Shown: positions 8,746 to 17,832 of the stretch, piece after piece
Numbering within the stretch: the first letter of the stretch is position 1
How the letters are laid out: every line of letters begins with the position of its first letter
Source of the DNA: a bacterium
GTDB lineage: Bacteria > Latescibacterota > Latescibacteria > Latescibacterales > Latescibacteraceae
Assembly (NCBI GenBank): GCA_021372535.1
Contig: JAJFUH010000029.1
Span: 57,866 to 121,865, forward strand
Reading direction: 5' to 3'
Length of the DNA stretch: 64,000 nt
The notes under the pieces: model-generated
The model's input: only the letters and a program-made list of their open reading frames with translations
The model's database searches: none
What the model was told of the DNA's origin: nothing
Program-made: the position numbers and the translations under genes

Positions 8746-9537
8746 TTAAAACGCTATCGCCGCGATCACGAAATCGCTCAGGAGTATGAATATCGCCGAA
8801 TAGACAAACGCCTTGATCGCCGCTTTACCGACTCCCTCGGCGCCTCCGGTCGTGTTGAATCCGTGATAGCAGCCTAAAATGCTTATCCCTGTTCCGAAAA
8901 CCATGGCTTTAACAAGACATACCATTACATCAGTATAGTAAAAATAATGCTTAAGTCCGAATATAAATATTCCTTTTGAAATTCCAAGAAATTTCATCGA
9001 AACGAACATTCCGCCGATGATGCCGAAAAACACACTGTAAATCGTCAGCATGGGTACCATGACCATCGCTGCAATGACGCGGGGAAGAACGAGATACCTG
9101 ACCGGATCGATGGCCATGGTCGAGAGGGCGTCTATCTGTTCGGTCACCCGCATCGCGCCAAGCGAAGCGGCTATGGATGCTCCCACACGGCCTGCCACAA
9201 CAAGCCCTGTCAGCACGGGCCCGAGCTCGAGAATGAGCGATTTCGACACCGCGGTCCCGAGATACCGCATGCTCATATACTCTTCAAGCTGGTAATTCGA
9301 CTGCCAGGCGGTGGTCGCTCCGGCAAACACGGAAATCACAAAAGCGATAGGGATCGAGTGTACCCCGATTTCCAGCATGGAATCCAGAATGAGCCTGCGG
9401 CTTTTCGGTATGCTCGGTACCGTCGTTATGAGCTTGCCGATAAAAATCATCACATCACCAAGCTCATAAACCGGCTTTATGATAATATCGGCCAGCCAGG
9501 CGGCAAAACGGGTATATGCTCTTATCAATACGGTCAT
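8746..9537 (-). CDS. mlaE: MlaE-type permease of lipid transport ABC system
   Basis: This 263-residue inner-membrane protein has about five hydrophobic segments and the family hallmark RVGASIAASLGAMRVTEQID (about 118-137). MlaE dimers with MlaF move phospholipids between inner membrane and periplasmic MCE proteins. Length is normal. It sits 40 bp downstream of dnaB and 2 bp upstream of mlaF, forming dnaB-mlaE-mlaF-msbA-like in one direction. The MCE-domain partner must be encoded elsewhere or be absent. Confidence 0.93.
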   Translation of the reverse strand: MTVLIRAYTRFAAWLADIIIKPVYELGDVMIFIGKLITTVPSIPKSRRLILDSMLEIGVHSIPIAFVISVFAGATTAWQSNYQLEEYMSMRYLGTAVSKSLILELGPVLTGLVVAGRVGASIAASLGAMRVTEQIDALSTMAIDPVRYLVLPRVIAAMVMVPMLTIYSVFFGIIGGMFVSMKFLGISKGIFIFGLKHYFYYTDVMVCLVKAMVFGTGISILGCYHGFNTTGGAEGVGKAAIKAFVYSAIFILLSDFVIAAIAF

Positions 9538-9577
9538 ATCGCTGCTTTCTTTATATACCGCTCCTGTTTATTCCTGA

Positions 9578-10960
9578 TTAAAAATAATCATCCGTGCTGA
9601 CATACGAAAATTCTCCGAACCGTGTATGTTCCTTGGTCCAGTGCAGGAGTATAGTCCCGATGGGCCCGTTACGGTGCTTGCGGATAATAACCTCGGCCAC
9701 CTGATCCTGCGGGATATGCTCTTCGAGGATGGTATACTCGGCAGACAAACCATACACAGACGCCCGGTAAATGAACATGACCAGGTCGGCATCCTGCTCT
9801 ATCGCCCCGGATTCTCTGAGGTCGGCAAGCTGCGGCCTGTGATCGCCGCTCCGCTGTTCGAGCGCCCGCGAAAGCTGGCTCAGCGCGATAACCGGTATTT
9901 CGAGCTCCTTTGCCAGCCCCTTGAGATTCCGTGATATGGAAGAAATCTCCTGCTGCCTCGATTCCTTGCTCGTTCCCTCCATGAGCTGAAGATAATCCAC
10001 GATGATGAGCCCGATGTTGTATTCCGCTTTGAGCCGTTTCGCTTTTGCGCTCAGTTCCATGCTCGAAAGCCCGGGGGTGTCATCGATGAAAACGGGATAG
10101 TTGAGCAGACGTGAGCAGGCATCGTTGAGCCGGGTCCAGTCTTCGGGCTTCTTTTTCTCGGTCGAAAGCGTCGATCCGTCAAACCGTGCTTCATTGAAAA
10201 GCAATCGCATCACAAGCTGCGTGGAGGACATTTCAAGGCTGAACAGACCGACAGGCACGTTCTTGGCTGCCGCGTTCTTGGCAAGATCGAGCGCCAGCGC
10301 CGTTTTACCCATCGACGGTCTTCCGGCAAGGATGATGAAATCCGATTTCTGCCATCCCCCCGTGATCTTGTTGAGCTGGGTGAATCCCGTATCCACTCCG
10401 GTGATGAAATCCTTGGCTTCGGCCTTGTGAAGGATTTCCTTGTGCGCCTTGAATACGATGTCGGAAAAAGGCTCGCTGGACTTCGAGTGACGGAGCCCGA
10501 AAAGCTGGAAAACATTCGCTTCGAGTGTATCCATGACATTCAGGGCGTTTGCCTTTTCATCGAAACACATGTTCTGGACGGATGATGTGACGGTGATTAT
10601 TTTTCTCAGGAGGGATTTTTCTTTGAGAATCTGGCAGTGATAATCGATGTTTGCCGAGCTCCCGGTTTCATTCATGAGGGATGCGATCGCGGGTTCCCCG
10701 CCGATAGTGTCGAGCTGTCCCCTCTGACGGAGATGTTCGGCGACCGTGAGCTGGTCGATGGGGATGTTACGGTCATAGAGATCGGTCAGAACCCTGTATA
10801 ATACCTGATGGATGGGTTTGTAGAAACACTCCTCGTTGATAAGCTCGATTGCCTTCCCGACAGCCTCACGGTCGATAAGCATCGAGCCAAGAACCGCCCG
10901 CTCGATATCCGGCGCCTGGGGCGGTGTGCGATCCAGAGTTACGGTAGTACGTTCAGCCAT
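9578..10960 (-). CDS. dnaB: Replicative DNA helicase DnaB
   Basis: This hexameric helicase unwinds DNA at the replication fork. The 460-residue product has the helical N-terminal domain (PPQAPDIERAVLGSML...) and the RecA-like C-terminal domain with Walker A GRPSMGKTA, Walker B IIVDYLQLM and the LSQLSRALEQR loop. There is no intein. I prefer the ATG at 10960 (MAERTT), which has CAGG upstream. An ATG at 10984 would add eight residues. A family A repeat separates it from the uracil-DNA glycosylase gene. It probably heads the transcript through mlaE, mlaF and the msbA-like gene. Confidence 0.97.
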   Translation of the reverse strand: MAERTTVTLDRTPPQAPDIERAVLGSMLIDREAVGKAIELINEECFYKPIHQVLYRVLTDLYDRNIPIDQLTVAEHLRQRGQLDTIGGEPAIASLMNETGSSANIDYHCQILKEKSLLRKIITVTSSVQNMCFDEKANALNVMDTLEANVFQLFGLRHSKSSEPFSDIVFKAHKEILHKAEAKDFITGVDTGFTQLNKITGGWQKSDFIILAGRPSMGKTALALDLAKNAAAKNVPVGLFSLEMSSTQLVMRLLFNEARFDGSTLSTEKKKPEDWTRLNDACSRLLNYPVFIDDTPGLSSMELSAKAKRLKAEYNIGLIIVDYLQLMEGTSKESRQQEISSISRNLKGLAKELEIPVIALSQLSRALEQRSGDHRPQLADLRESGAIEQDADLVMFIYRASVYGLSAEYTILEEHIPQDQVAEVIIRKHRNGPIGTILLHWTKEHTRFGEFSYVSTDDYF

Positions 10961-11023
10961 TAAAAAACCTGGTGAAAACATCACATGTATGGATTCAAGC
11001 TGTCAAGGGTCGGCACGAATCCC

Positions 11024-11060
11024 TCCCCGATCAAATATTCGGGGATTAATGATCCGGGGC
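11024..11060. repeat. Family C palindromes C3 (one full and one partial)
   Basis: TCCCCGA and TCGGGGA arms enclose an 8-nt AT-rich loop. A second half-unit TTAATGATCCGGGG follows directly. The whole replaces about 3 bp of the inner stem of repeat A3. Confidence 0.7.
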
Positions 11061-11081
11061 CCGATTTATTTGCCCTTTCAC

Positions 11082-11103
11082 TCCCCGATCAATGATCCGG
11101 GGA
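11082..11103. repeat. Family C palindrome C4
   Basis: This is a 22-bp palindrome with arms TCCCCGATC and GATCCGGGGA-like ends, lying within the right outer arm of repeat A3 (CCCTT|...|CAGC). It is the second such unit in the same element. Confidence 0.7.
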
Positions 11104-11164
11104 CAGCACCAAAACGACATATTTCGTTATCGGGCGCGTGAAAAAGATACTTTTTCACCGCCCC

Positions 11165-11974
11165 CTATACTATCTCCAATCCGTCATACTCACGGCGAAG
11201 GAATTTGAGGTCTTCCCATGCTCCCGGTTTCCAGTTCGGATTTCTCAAAAGCGCCGCGGGGTGATATGTCACCATCAGTTTCACCCCATGATAGTCATGT
11301 ACTTTCCCGCGGAGAGCCCCGAGAGTGGAATTGGTCCGGAGAAGTGTCTGCCCGGCTATCCTCCCGAGGGCGCAGATAATGGCAGGCTTGATTATTTCGA
11401 TCTGCCTGATGAGAATCGGTTCGCACATCTCGATTTCGTCGGCCTTGGGATCGCGGTTTCCGGGAGGGCGGCACTTGAGAATGTTCCCGATGTACACCTC
11501 TCTGCGGGTGAATTTGATGGCTTCTATCATACGGGTGAGAAGCTGCCCGGCGCGTCCGACAAACGGCAGTCCCTGGGCATCTTCATCGGCTCCCGGAGCT
11601 TCGCCGATGAACATGATATCCGCATCGGGGTTGCCGTCACCGAACACAAACTTTTTCCTCAGAGAACCCAGACCGCACCGTGTGCACCCGCATACCGCTC
11701 CGTATAGTTCGTCAAGACCCGACTGGGCTCTGATGGCTTCTTCACTCACATCCGGGCGAGCGCATTCACCCGCGTCTTTTTCAGGGACGGCCGGGTGTTC
11801 CTGTCCTGTCCGTGCAGCCGCTGCAGCCGAGGGTGTGACATGCGCCGGTCGTGGTTTTGCCGATCCGGCGTTCTTTACCTGTGCCATATCGGGCTTGAAA
11901 TACCATTCTGTCTCGCCCATTTCCATGCGCTGGGCAACAAACGCGGCGAGAAGCCCGGAATCGTCTGAAATCAT
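11165..11974 (-). CDS. Family 4 uracil-DNA glycosylase (4Fe-4S)
   Basis: This enzyme removes uracil from DNA in base-excision repair. The catalytic domain (about 90-269) has motif 1 GEAPGADED and motif 2 TYHPAALLRNP. Four cysteines for an iron-sulfur cluster appear as CTRC and as the pair in CRPPGNRDP...EMC, the pattern of family 4 enzymes. The first 85 residues are a variable Pro/Ala-rich linker not needed for the fold. The start ATG overlaps the rpoZ stop (ATGA), so translation is coupled to rpoZ. The operon is yicC-gmk-rpoZ-udg. Confidence 0.93.
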   Translation of the reverse strand: MISDDSGLLAAFVAQRMEMGETEWYFKPDMAQVKNAGSAKPRPAHVTPSAAAAARTGQEHPAVPEKDAGECARPDVSEEAIRAQSGLDELYGAVCGCTRCGLGSLRKKFVFGDGNPDADIMFIGEAPGADEDAQGLPFVGRAGQLLTRMIEAIKFTRREVYIGNILKCRPPGNRDPKADEIEMCEPILIRQIEIIKPAIICALGRIAGQTLLRTNSTLGALRGKVHDYHGVKLMVTYHPAALLRNPNWKPGAWEDLKFLRREYDGLEIV

Positions 11975-12258
11975 TCTTTTACTGCCGGAGTTTCCGGAGC
12001 CGGATGGAGTTCATCTTCATCATAGATAAAAGTTATATCGCCTTTACCCAGTTTATCCATTGCCATTATAGTGGGCCGAACCTCGATTTCCGGGCCGAGG
12101 AATTTGCGGGCTTTGTCGTTGATTTCCCGCGCTGTCTTGGCCACTGCCACAACTACTTCGTATGGATTGACATCGACATTGTCAATATTAATACTCTCGA
12201 AATCAAGATTTCCAAATACTTTTTCCACCACGGGGGTAGTTTTTTCATTCTCAACCAA
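11971..12258 (-). CDS. rpoZ: RNA polymerase omega subunit
   Basis: This 95-residue protein resembles RpoZ: NPYEVVVAVAKTAREIN and AMDKLGKGDITF match the omega/RPB6 core that clamps the beta-prime subunit. Omega helps RNA polymerase assembly and, in many bacteria, ppGpp response. The N-terminal 25 residues are lineage-specific. It overlaps gmk by 8 bp upstream and the glycosylase gene by ATGA downstream. The gmk-rpoZ order is widely conserved and supports the call in this divergent family. Confidence 0.9.
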   Translation of the reverse strand: MVENEKTTPVVEKVFGNLDFESINIDNVDVNPYEVVVAVAKTAREINDKARKFLGPEIEVRPTIMAMDKLGKGDITFIYDEDELHPAPETPAVKE

Positions 12259-12895
12259 GGTATTTCCTCCATTCAGCTAATGTCAGTACTACTCTCCCGC
12301 TTCTGAGTTTCTCGGCCTCGATTATGCAATGAAGCCGCGAAACCGCAGAATCCAGGATATCATTTACTACTATATAATTATAATCTTTCATTTTTGCTAT
12401 TTCTTTCGGAGCGGCCGACAGTCTTTTTTCAAGACGCTCGGGTGATTCCGTATCACGTTTCCTCAGACGATCGTCAAGAATTTCGGGCGAAGGCGTGGTA
12501 ATAAAAATGAGAACCGCCTCCGGATAATGTTTTTTTATGGCAAACGCTCCCACCGTGTCGGTATCCATGATAACCGAACGGCCTCTATCGAGGGCAGCCT
12601 GTACCTCGCTTTTCAGGGTCCCGTACCTGCATCCGTGTACAACCGCCCATTCGACAAATTCTTCCTTCCTGATATACTCGTCAAAAAGCTTGTCATCGAC
12701 AAAATGGTAATCGATCCCGTCACGTTCGTTTCCGCGCGGCTGACGGGTAGTGACCGAAACGGAAAAAACGAGCTCCGGATGATATTCCAGCACCCGGTGC
12801 AGAACACTCGTTTTCCCCGCTCCTGATGGCGCGGAAATGACAAAAATCATACACCTTCCGGGAATGCCTCCTGAAGCGGATTCCTGGTTTACCAT
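12251..12895 (-). CDS. gmk: Guanylate kinase
   Basis: This enzyme phosphorylates GMP to GDP using ATP. The P-loop reads SAPSGAGKTS, followed by SVTTRQPRGNERDGIDYHFV (GMP-binding region) and the lid region with DDRLRKRDTES. Two starts are possible. ATG 12895 has GAGG upstream and gives 214 residues, and ATG 12850 (MIFVISAPSG) has GGAAGG but tight spacing and gives 199. I kept the longer form. It overlaps rpoZ by 8 bp. A 309-bp gap separates it from yicC upstream, so it may have its own promoter. Confidence 0.95.
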   Translation of the reverse strand: MVNQESASGGIPGRCMIFVISAPSGAGKTSVLHRVLEYHPELVFSVSVTTRQPRGNERDGIDYHFVDDKLFDEYIRKEEFVEWAVVHGCRYGTLKSEVQAALDRGRSVIMDTDTVGAFAIKKHYPEAVLIFITTPSPEILDDRLRKRDTESPERLEKRLSAAPKEIAKMKDYNYIVVNDILDSAVSRLHCIIEAEKLRSGRVVLTLAEWRKYLG

Positions 12896-13204
12896 ATTAC
12901 CTCATATTCTCGTAATTTCATCGGCCCGATGAGTTCTTTCGGCTCCCGAATCCGGAAATGGTTCTCTGGGTATAATAACCGGTACGGAATGACATGTTTC
13001 AAGACCTGAATCATGCTTCCTTTTCTGTACATGACAATAATTATTATTTTCTTCGAATTTGATGCCGAAACAGGTTCTTATGACCGTCACCCTGACTTGT
13101 TTCAGGCTGAACATTCAAAACATGCACAATGTATCGTCATTCAACCGATTACCGGCATCTCAATAATATGCATTCTCCTGATGGTTCCGGAACAGTAATT
13201 ACGG
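12896..13204. other. Gap between yicC and gmk
   Basis: No gene is visible in these 309 bp. The middle holds a family H short repeat (13061-13112). The rest is AT-rich and could carry a gmk promoter on the minus strand, but I cannot point to a clear -35/-10 pair. Confidence 0.45.
13061..13112 (+). repeat. Family H short repeat, copy H2
   Basis: The blocks GATGCCGAAACAGGTT, ATGACCGTCACCCTGA and TTGTTTCAGG occur in the same order as in the reverse complement of 4950-5008. No coding function is seen. Confidence 0.5.
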
Positions 13205-14083
13205 TTATTCCATATTTTCGGCCTGTTCACGCATCTTTTCAAGCTCTTCTTTTATTTTCACCACAATCTGTGCGCATTCGGCATCCATTATTTTCGAGCC
13301 GATGGTATTCGCCTCGCGGCTCATTTCCTGGAGCAGGAACAGGAGCTTTTTCCCGGATGTTATTTCCCGTGCGATCTCATGGGCGAACTGCTCGTTATGG
13401 GACCTGAAACGCACACATTCCTCGGTAACATCGAGACGGTCAGCATAGAGCGCCGCTTCCATCGAGAACCTGATTTCGTCCATTTTATCCTGGCCGACAA
13501 GTGTTTCCAGACGTTTGAGAAGCCGTTCCCTGTTGGATTCCCTGACCTCGGGAATACGGTTCTCGATCTGCCCGAGATACCCGTTGATTACTGCAAGCCT
13601 CGATTGTATATCATCCCCTATGGCGGAACCTTCCTTTTCCCTCATCGCCCGGTGAATTTCGAGAGCTGACCGCATGACCTTTTCCGTTCTGGCCCAGAAT
13701 TCTTCGGCCAGCCCGGTATCGTCACCGGACATGATAACATCGGGAAACGCCATGAGCGTGCGGGTATCCATGGTATCGTCTATATCATACCGCCGGGCAA
13801 TATCCCGCGACAGGGCGATATATTTGTCGGCGAGGGAATAATCCATTTCAAGACCTTCGGCGCGGGCGTTCATGCTGTTCAGGTTCACCGTTACGGAAAC
13901 CTTGCCGCGCGAGACGTATTCCTGTGTTATTTTCCGCAGCTCGAGCTCGTACTCATAGAGCAGCCGGGGAAGTTTCATGCGCACATCGAAAAAACGGCCG
14001 TTCACGCTGTGAATCTCGACAACGATGGTCGAGCCGTTTTCCGAGTATTCGGCTCTTCCGAAGCCTGTCATGCTTCGTATCAC
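13205..14083 (-). CDS. yicC: YicC/YloC family endoribonuclease
   Basis: This 292-residue protein has the YicC family start MIRSMTGFGRAE and the C-terminal end with KLLFLLQEMSREANTIGSK and KEELEKMREQAEN(ME). The E. coli YicC is reported to be an endoribonuclease that affects small-RNA turnover. Length is standard. It lies upstream of gmk-rpoZ, its usual neighbourhood, and starts a divergent gap with the heparinase-like gene on the other strand. Confidence 0.95.
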   Translation of the reverse strand: MIRSMTGFGRAEYSENGSTIVVEIHSVNGRFFDVRMKLPRLLYEYELELRKITQEYVSRGKVSVTVNLNSMNARAEGLEMDYSLADKYIALSRDIARRYDIDDTMDTRTLMAFPDVIMSGDDTGLAEEFWARTEKVMRSALEIHRAMREKEGSAIGDDIQSRLAVINGYLGQIENRIPEVRESNRERLLKRLETLVGQDKMDEIRFSMEAALYADRLDVTEECVRFRSHNEQFAHEIAREITSGKKLLFLLQEMSREANTIGSKIMDAECAQIVVKIKEELEKMREQAENME

Positions 14084-14349
14084 ATAACCTCCCTGTTCCA
14101 GGTATAACTGCCGGTATTACTATTTGAACTTGGAAATATACTAAAATATTTTCGTTAAGTCAATATCCGAACACCGTTATAATATACCTTGCTGAGAGAC
14201 CGTTCACCTCAATGATCCGAATGATGCCGTAATTCCCGTGATTTTTATCATGGTAATCATGATCACTGGTCATGGTATAATAACTTTTTCCGATGTCCCG
14301 ATTTTTCAAACATATGTCGAGATTTTCAGACATCATAAAAGTGTTGTGA
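14084..14349. other. Divergent intergenic region upstream of yicC
   Basis: This stretch separates yicC (minus) from the heparinase-like gene (plus) and should hold the yicC promoter. I see no gene. The part 14235-14275 (TTTTTATCATGGTAATCATG and nearby) faintly resembles family F. The remainder is AT-rich. Confidence 0.4.
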
Positions 14350-14475
14350 TAAATACCATTTACGTGGATATAAGCTGTCAAGGGTCGGTACGGAGTGCCG
14401 ATTTACATGCCCTTGACAGCAACAAAACAACACATTCCGGCCCGGGGCTCATGAAAAATACTTTTTCACAGCTCT
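14350..14475 (+). repeat. Family A interspersed repeat, copy A4
   Basis: The outer arms CTGTCAAGGG (14375-14384) and CCCTTGACAG (14410-14419) match perfectly. The inner stem is TCGGTAC-GGA-GTGCCGA with one G-U-compatible change. The third inverted repeat is degraded (ATGAAAAATACTTTTTCAC). It lies upstream of the heparinase-like gene. Confidence 0.85.
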
Positions 14476-14668
14476 CAAAAAGAATACCGGAGAAAACATA
14501 TAAAATCCTTGACATGACGAAAGCCATATAGCATGTTACATTATCAATAAGTTATTCAAAACTTCAGATTTATACCATCTCCCAAATAATCATATGCAGA
14601 GCCAGAATTTTCGATTAACGAATGGCTGACCGCTCAGGGGTCGGCATGCGCATATCCGGAGGAACACT

Positions 14669-17600
14669 ATGAGAAATATTTTTATCGTATGTACTTTTCT
14701 GGCGGCCGTTATGGCAGGTTTTCCCTGTGCCGGTCATGCCGGTGTCATCCTCGAACCGTTTACCTACACCCAGGACTTCGAGACCCGCGAGCTGTCGGCA
14801 TGGGCGTCCTACCCGCTCTGGCAGGACACGGCATACGACCCCAACATCCGGGTGAACACCATCGTCCCGGGCGATCCCAACATATCTCTCGTCCAGATTG
14901 TGACACCCTATTCGAATGTCGATAATTATGCAGGAGCGCAGAAAGAGCTCGACATGTACATGACGCCCGGCTCTTCCGTATCCCTCCGGTATTATCTCAA
15001 AACCAACCTGCCGGTTAAATTTTTCAAAATCCGTATTGCCGCGGGGGCCGATGGCAAGCTCGATGTGACTGTTCCCGATCCTCCGTCCAACAGGTGGGAA
15101 CGGATAACAGTCGATTATACCGATTTCATCCGTGAAAATCCCTGCATCGCCGGGAAAGACCGTTTCAAGGTCAATGCACTTGCCGTTCTCACCCAAATTC
15201 CGAATGCCGATCCTGTCATGCCGATCTATCTCGGTATCGATGATGTCGTGGTCAAAGGCGCCCGTGAACTGGTGTTCCGGTTTGTCGACCCAAAGGTATT
15301 CAAACTCTCCGAATGGAAGCCGTATATCGCCCGGAACCACTACCGTAAGGGCGATACGTTTTCCCTGGCGGGCGAATGGCCGCTCGAAGCGGACACGGTA
15401 ACGCTCGATGTCACTCTCTTTACCGACCGGTCGAAGAAAATCCTCTCGGCGCCCCTCACCAAAAACGGGAATACGTGGTCGCTCAAGCCGTTGAAGCTCT
15501 CCTGGCCCGAGGGATTGTATCTTGGGAAGCTCACCGCATCCCGGAACGGCGGTAAACAGGCCGAGACAGAATTTACCTTGTATATCGCCCCCACAGTTGT
15601 CGGCGGTGCGCATCCCCGTCTCTGGTTCGATGCGGAGCGGAAAAAATGGATCGATGCCCGTCTTAAAAGCGAGCGGTTCAAAAACATATATGAGGACATG
15701 ATAAAATCGGCGAAATCGAGCCGCGAGAAGCTTCCGCTCGACAGCATTGTGTTCGATATCGACCAGTTCCCCGATGAAAACTGGCTCATCGGCGGCGGGA
15801 GCGACGCATGGTTCTCCAAGATCGGCACATGGGAAAGCACCATTCATGACAACGCGCTTGCATATGGACTGTGCAGCGACCGTGAGGCGGGTGAATATAC
15901 GAAAAACCTGCTTGTCTCCATATCGAAATTCCCCTACTGGCTTAATCCGTGGATGCAGAAACGCGGCAGGAATATTTATTATCCGGTCGGTGAGCTCGGC
16001 ATGGAAGTGGCGCTCGGTTACGATCTCGTGTATGACCTTATGGACGAAAACGAGCGCATACTTGTCCGTTCCGCCATGATGAAGAATATCGTTCTGGGCT
16101 GTCATAAGGGGTATGTCGAGGATGATCTCGTGACGAGCAACACATCGAACTGGGTTGCCCACATCACCGGCGGTTCGCTCATGTGCCAGGCGGCGATGTA
16201 CGGCGACGGTCCCGATGTCGCCATGATGGAGCCGTATTTCACCGGCGCTGTTATGAAAGATCATCAGCTCATACAGTATGTTCTCGACAAGGACGGCGCG
16301 TACGGAGAAGGATGGGGCTATTTCAACTTCTCGATGCTGTCGTGGTCGAAGAGCCTTCCGGCGGTCGAGAACGTTTTCAAGGTCGATATGTCCGGCAAGC
16401 TCAATCGATCGTACCGGGAGCTCATATGGGCTGGAATAGTCAAGGACAAGCGGTATTTCTATTTCGGGGATTCGAGCGGAGGTCTCGGACCGCTCACCAA
16501 TTTTGCGTGGCTTTTACCCAAATACAAGGATCCGCTCCTCAGCTGGTTCTATAACTACCTGAAACGGGGCGAGACGTTCATGGACGTTCTTTATGAGACC
16601 GCGGATGTCCCGCAGGACGATCCGTTCGACGAGAAGCCGGTGAGGCTCTTCCGCGAGGTCGGCACCACGGTGTTCAAGAGCGGCTGGGAGCCCGGCGATT
16701 TCGTATTCGTCATGCGCACCGGGCCTTTTGTCAACCACCAGCACCTCGATCAGGGTTCGTTCTGGCTTTCCGACCGCGGAAACCTCTTTATAGAGGAACG
16801 TCACGGCAGCACGTACTATGAAGACCCGCTCTACCAGCCGTGGTATACGCAGCCGGTCGCCCATTCCACAATCCTCATCGACCATAACCACCAGAGTCAG
16901 CGTGTCGGCGATACGCTCCACCATGTGGACGGCTTCAGCGACTATGCATACATGACTCATTTTCTGGACGGCGAAAAAGCGGCGTTCAGCTCCGGCAATA
17001 TCGGCAGGCTCTACTGGGGTAAAGTTAAAAGCATCGAGCGGAATGTCCTCTATCTCAAACCAAGAACGCTGCTCATGCTCGATACCGTCGTTCCCGCCGA
17101 CCGTGATGTGGATGTCACACTCCTGTACCAGACGGCACATCTCAAAGACATCACGCCATCGAAGGAATGCTCGAAAATCGCCAAAGACAGCGCGACGCTC
17201 TTTATAAAACATCTTACCCCTTCGTTTATGGAGGTCGAAGCGGTTGAAACGCCGCACTACCTCTATACGCTGCTCAACGACAAGCCGCTCGAAAAGGAGG
17301 GTATGCTCACGGTGACCGCCCGTACCGCGGGGGTACCGCTGGTCATGGCAAATATCCTTACAACTGAGCAGGGCGGCGAGCCCGACATCGCAACCGTCCC
17401 GGGCAAAGGGTGCATATCCGGAACCGCGAACGGAACGCCGTTTGTCTTTTCGACGAATCCCGGCAGTCTATATGAATCCGGGGACCTGAAAACCGATGCG
17501 CTCGCTGTGACGTATGACGGCCCGGCGATATTTGCCGCGAAGTGCACGACTCTCGCACGGAACGGGAAATGTGTGCTTGAATCCGAAAAGCCGGTCACCG

Positions 17601-17785
17601 CGGAGATTTCGGCCAGCGGGATGATTTATTACTCCTGCTGTGAAACCAAGACTGCAATAGGGGTAGCATCGAAACCGGCGAATGTCACGGTAAACGCCCT
17701 AAAAACTGAATTCACCTATGATCCGCTACGGATGGTTGTCACGGTGACATTGCCTGCGGGGGAAGGTTCGGTTACAGTTCGGTAA
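14669..17785 (+). CDS. Exported heparinase II/III-like polysaccharide lyase
   Basis: This 1038-residue protein has a Sec signal (MRNIFIVCTFLAAVMAGFPC...AGHAG). An N-terminal beta-rich region (about 25-310) resembles a carbohydrate-binding module. An alpha/alpha-toroid follows (about 315-640), then a C-terminal beta-sandwich containing NHQHLDQGSFWL (near 690), the HxHxDxG metal/active-site block of heparinase II/III-type lyases. Such enzymes cleave acidic polysaccharides by beta-elimination in the periplasm or outside the cell. GGAGG precedes the ATG. No transporters or sugar-degrading genes adjoin it, so the substrate is unknown. Length exceeds typical family members because of the N-terminal module. 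Confidence 0.82.
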   Translation: MRNIFIVCTFLAAVMAGFPCAGHAGVILEPFTYTQDFETRELSAWASYPLWQDTAYDPNIRVNTIVPGDPNISLVQIVTPYSNVDNYAGAQKELDMYMTPGSSVSLRYYLKTNLPVKFFKIRIAAGADGKLDVTVPDPPSNRWERITVDYTDFIRENPCIAGKDRFKVNALAVLTQIPNADPVMPIYLGIDDVVVKGARELVFRFVDPKVFKLSEWKPYIARNHYRKGDTFSLAGEWPLEADTVTLDVTLFTDRSKKILSAPLTKNGNTWSLKPLKLSWPEGLYLGKLTASRNGGKQAETEFTLYIAPTVVGGAHPRLWFDAERKKWIDARLKSERFKNIYEDMIKSAKSSREKLPLDSIVFDIDQFPDENWLIGGGSDAWFSKIGTWESTIHDNALAYGLCSDREAGEYTKNLLVSISKFPYWLNPWMQKRGRNIYYPVGELGMEVALGYDLVYDLMDENERILVRSAMMKNIVLGCHKGYVEDDLVTSNTSNWVAHITGGSLMCQAAMYGDGPDVAMMEPYFTGAVMKDHQLIQYVLDKDGAYGEGWGYFNFSMLSWSKSLPAVENVFKVDMSGKLNRSYRELIWAGIVKDKRYFYFGDSSGGLGPLTNFAWLLPKYKDPLLSWFYNYLKRGETFMDVLYETADVPQDDPFDEKPVRLFREVGTTVFKSGWEPGDFVFVMRTGPFVNHQHLDQGSFWLSDRGNLFIEERHGSTYYEDPLYQPWYTQPVAHSTILIDHNHQSQRVGDTLHHVDGFSDYAYMTHFLDGEKAAFSSGNIGRLYWGKVKSIERNVLYLKPRTLLMLDTVVPADRDVDVTLLYQTAHLKDITPSKECSKIAKDSATLFIKHLTPSFMEVEAVETPHYLYTLLNDKPLEKEGMLTVTARTAGVPLVMANILTTEQGGEPDIATVPGKGCISGTANGTPFVFSTNPGSLYESGDLKTDALAVTYDGPAIFAAKCTTLARNGKCVLESEKPVTAEISASGMIYYSCCETKTAIGVASKPANVTVNALKTEFTYDPLRMVVTVTLPAGEGSVTVR

Positions 17786-17832
17786 ACGTCAGTCTATTAT
17801 AAGGAAAAAGTTATATACTATGAAAAAGTATA

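Larger units (their letters stand above)
10987..11166 (+). repeat. Family A repeat A3, interrupted twice by family C palindromes
   Basis: The left arm CTGTCAAGGG begins at 11000, and the third inverted repeat (GTGAAAAAG ... CTTTTTCAC) lies at 11138-11158. Between them family A sequence is broken at two places by C palindromes: near 11024-11060, where GTG of the inner stem should be, and near 11082-11103, inside the right outer arm. The element touches the stop codon of the uracil-DNA glycosylase gene (11165). Confidence 0.8.

Noticed and set aside
14615-16264. 549-residue open frame on the minus strand
   Set aside because: It lies opposite the heparinase-like gene, which has a signal peptide, a ribosome site and recognisable motifs. 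The minus frame has no ribosome site or family pattern and is a high-GC shadow.
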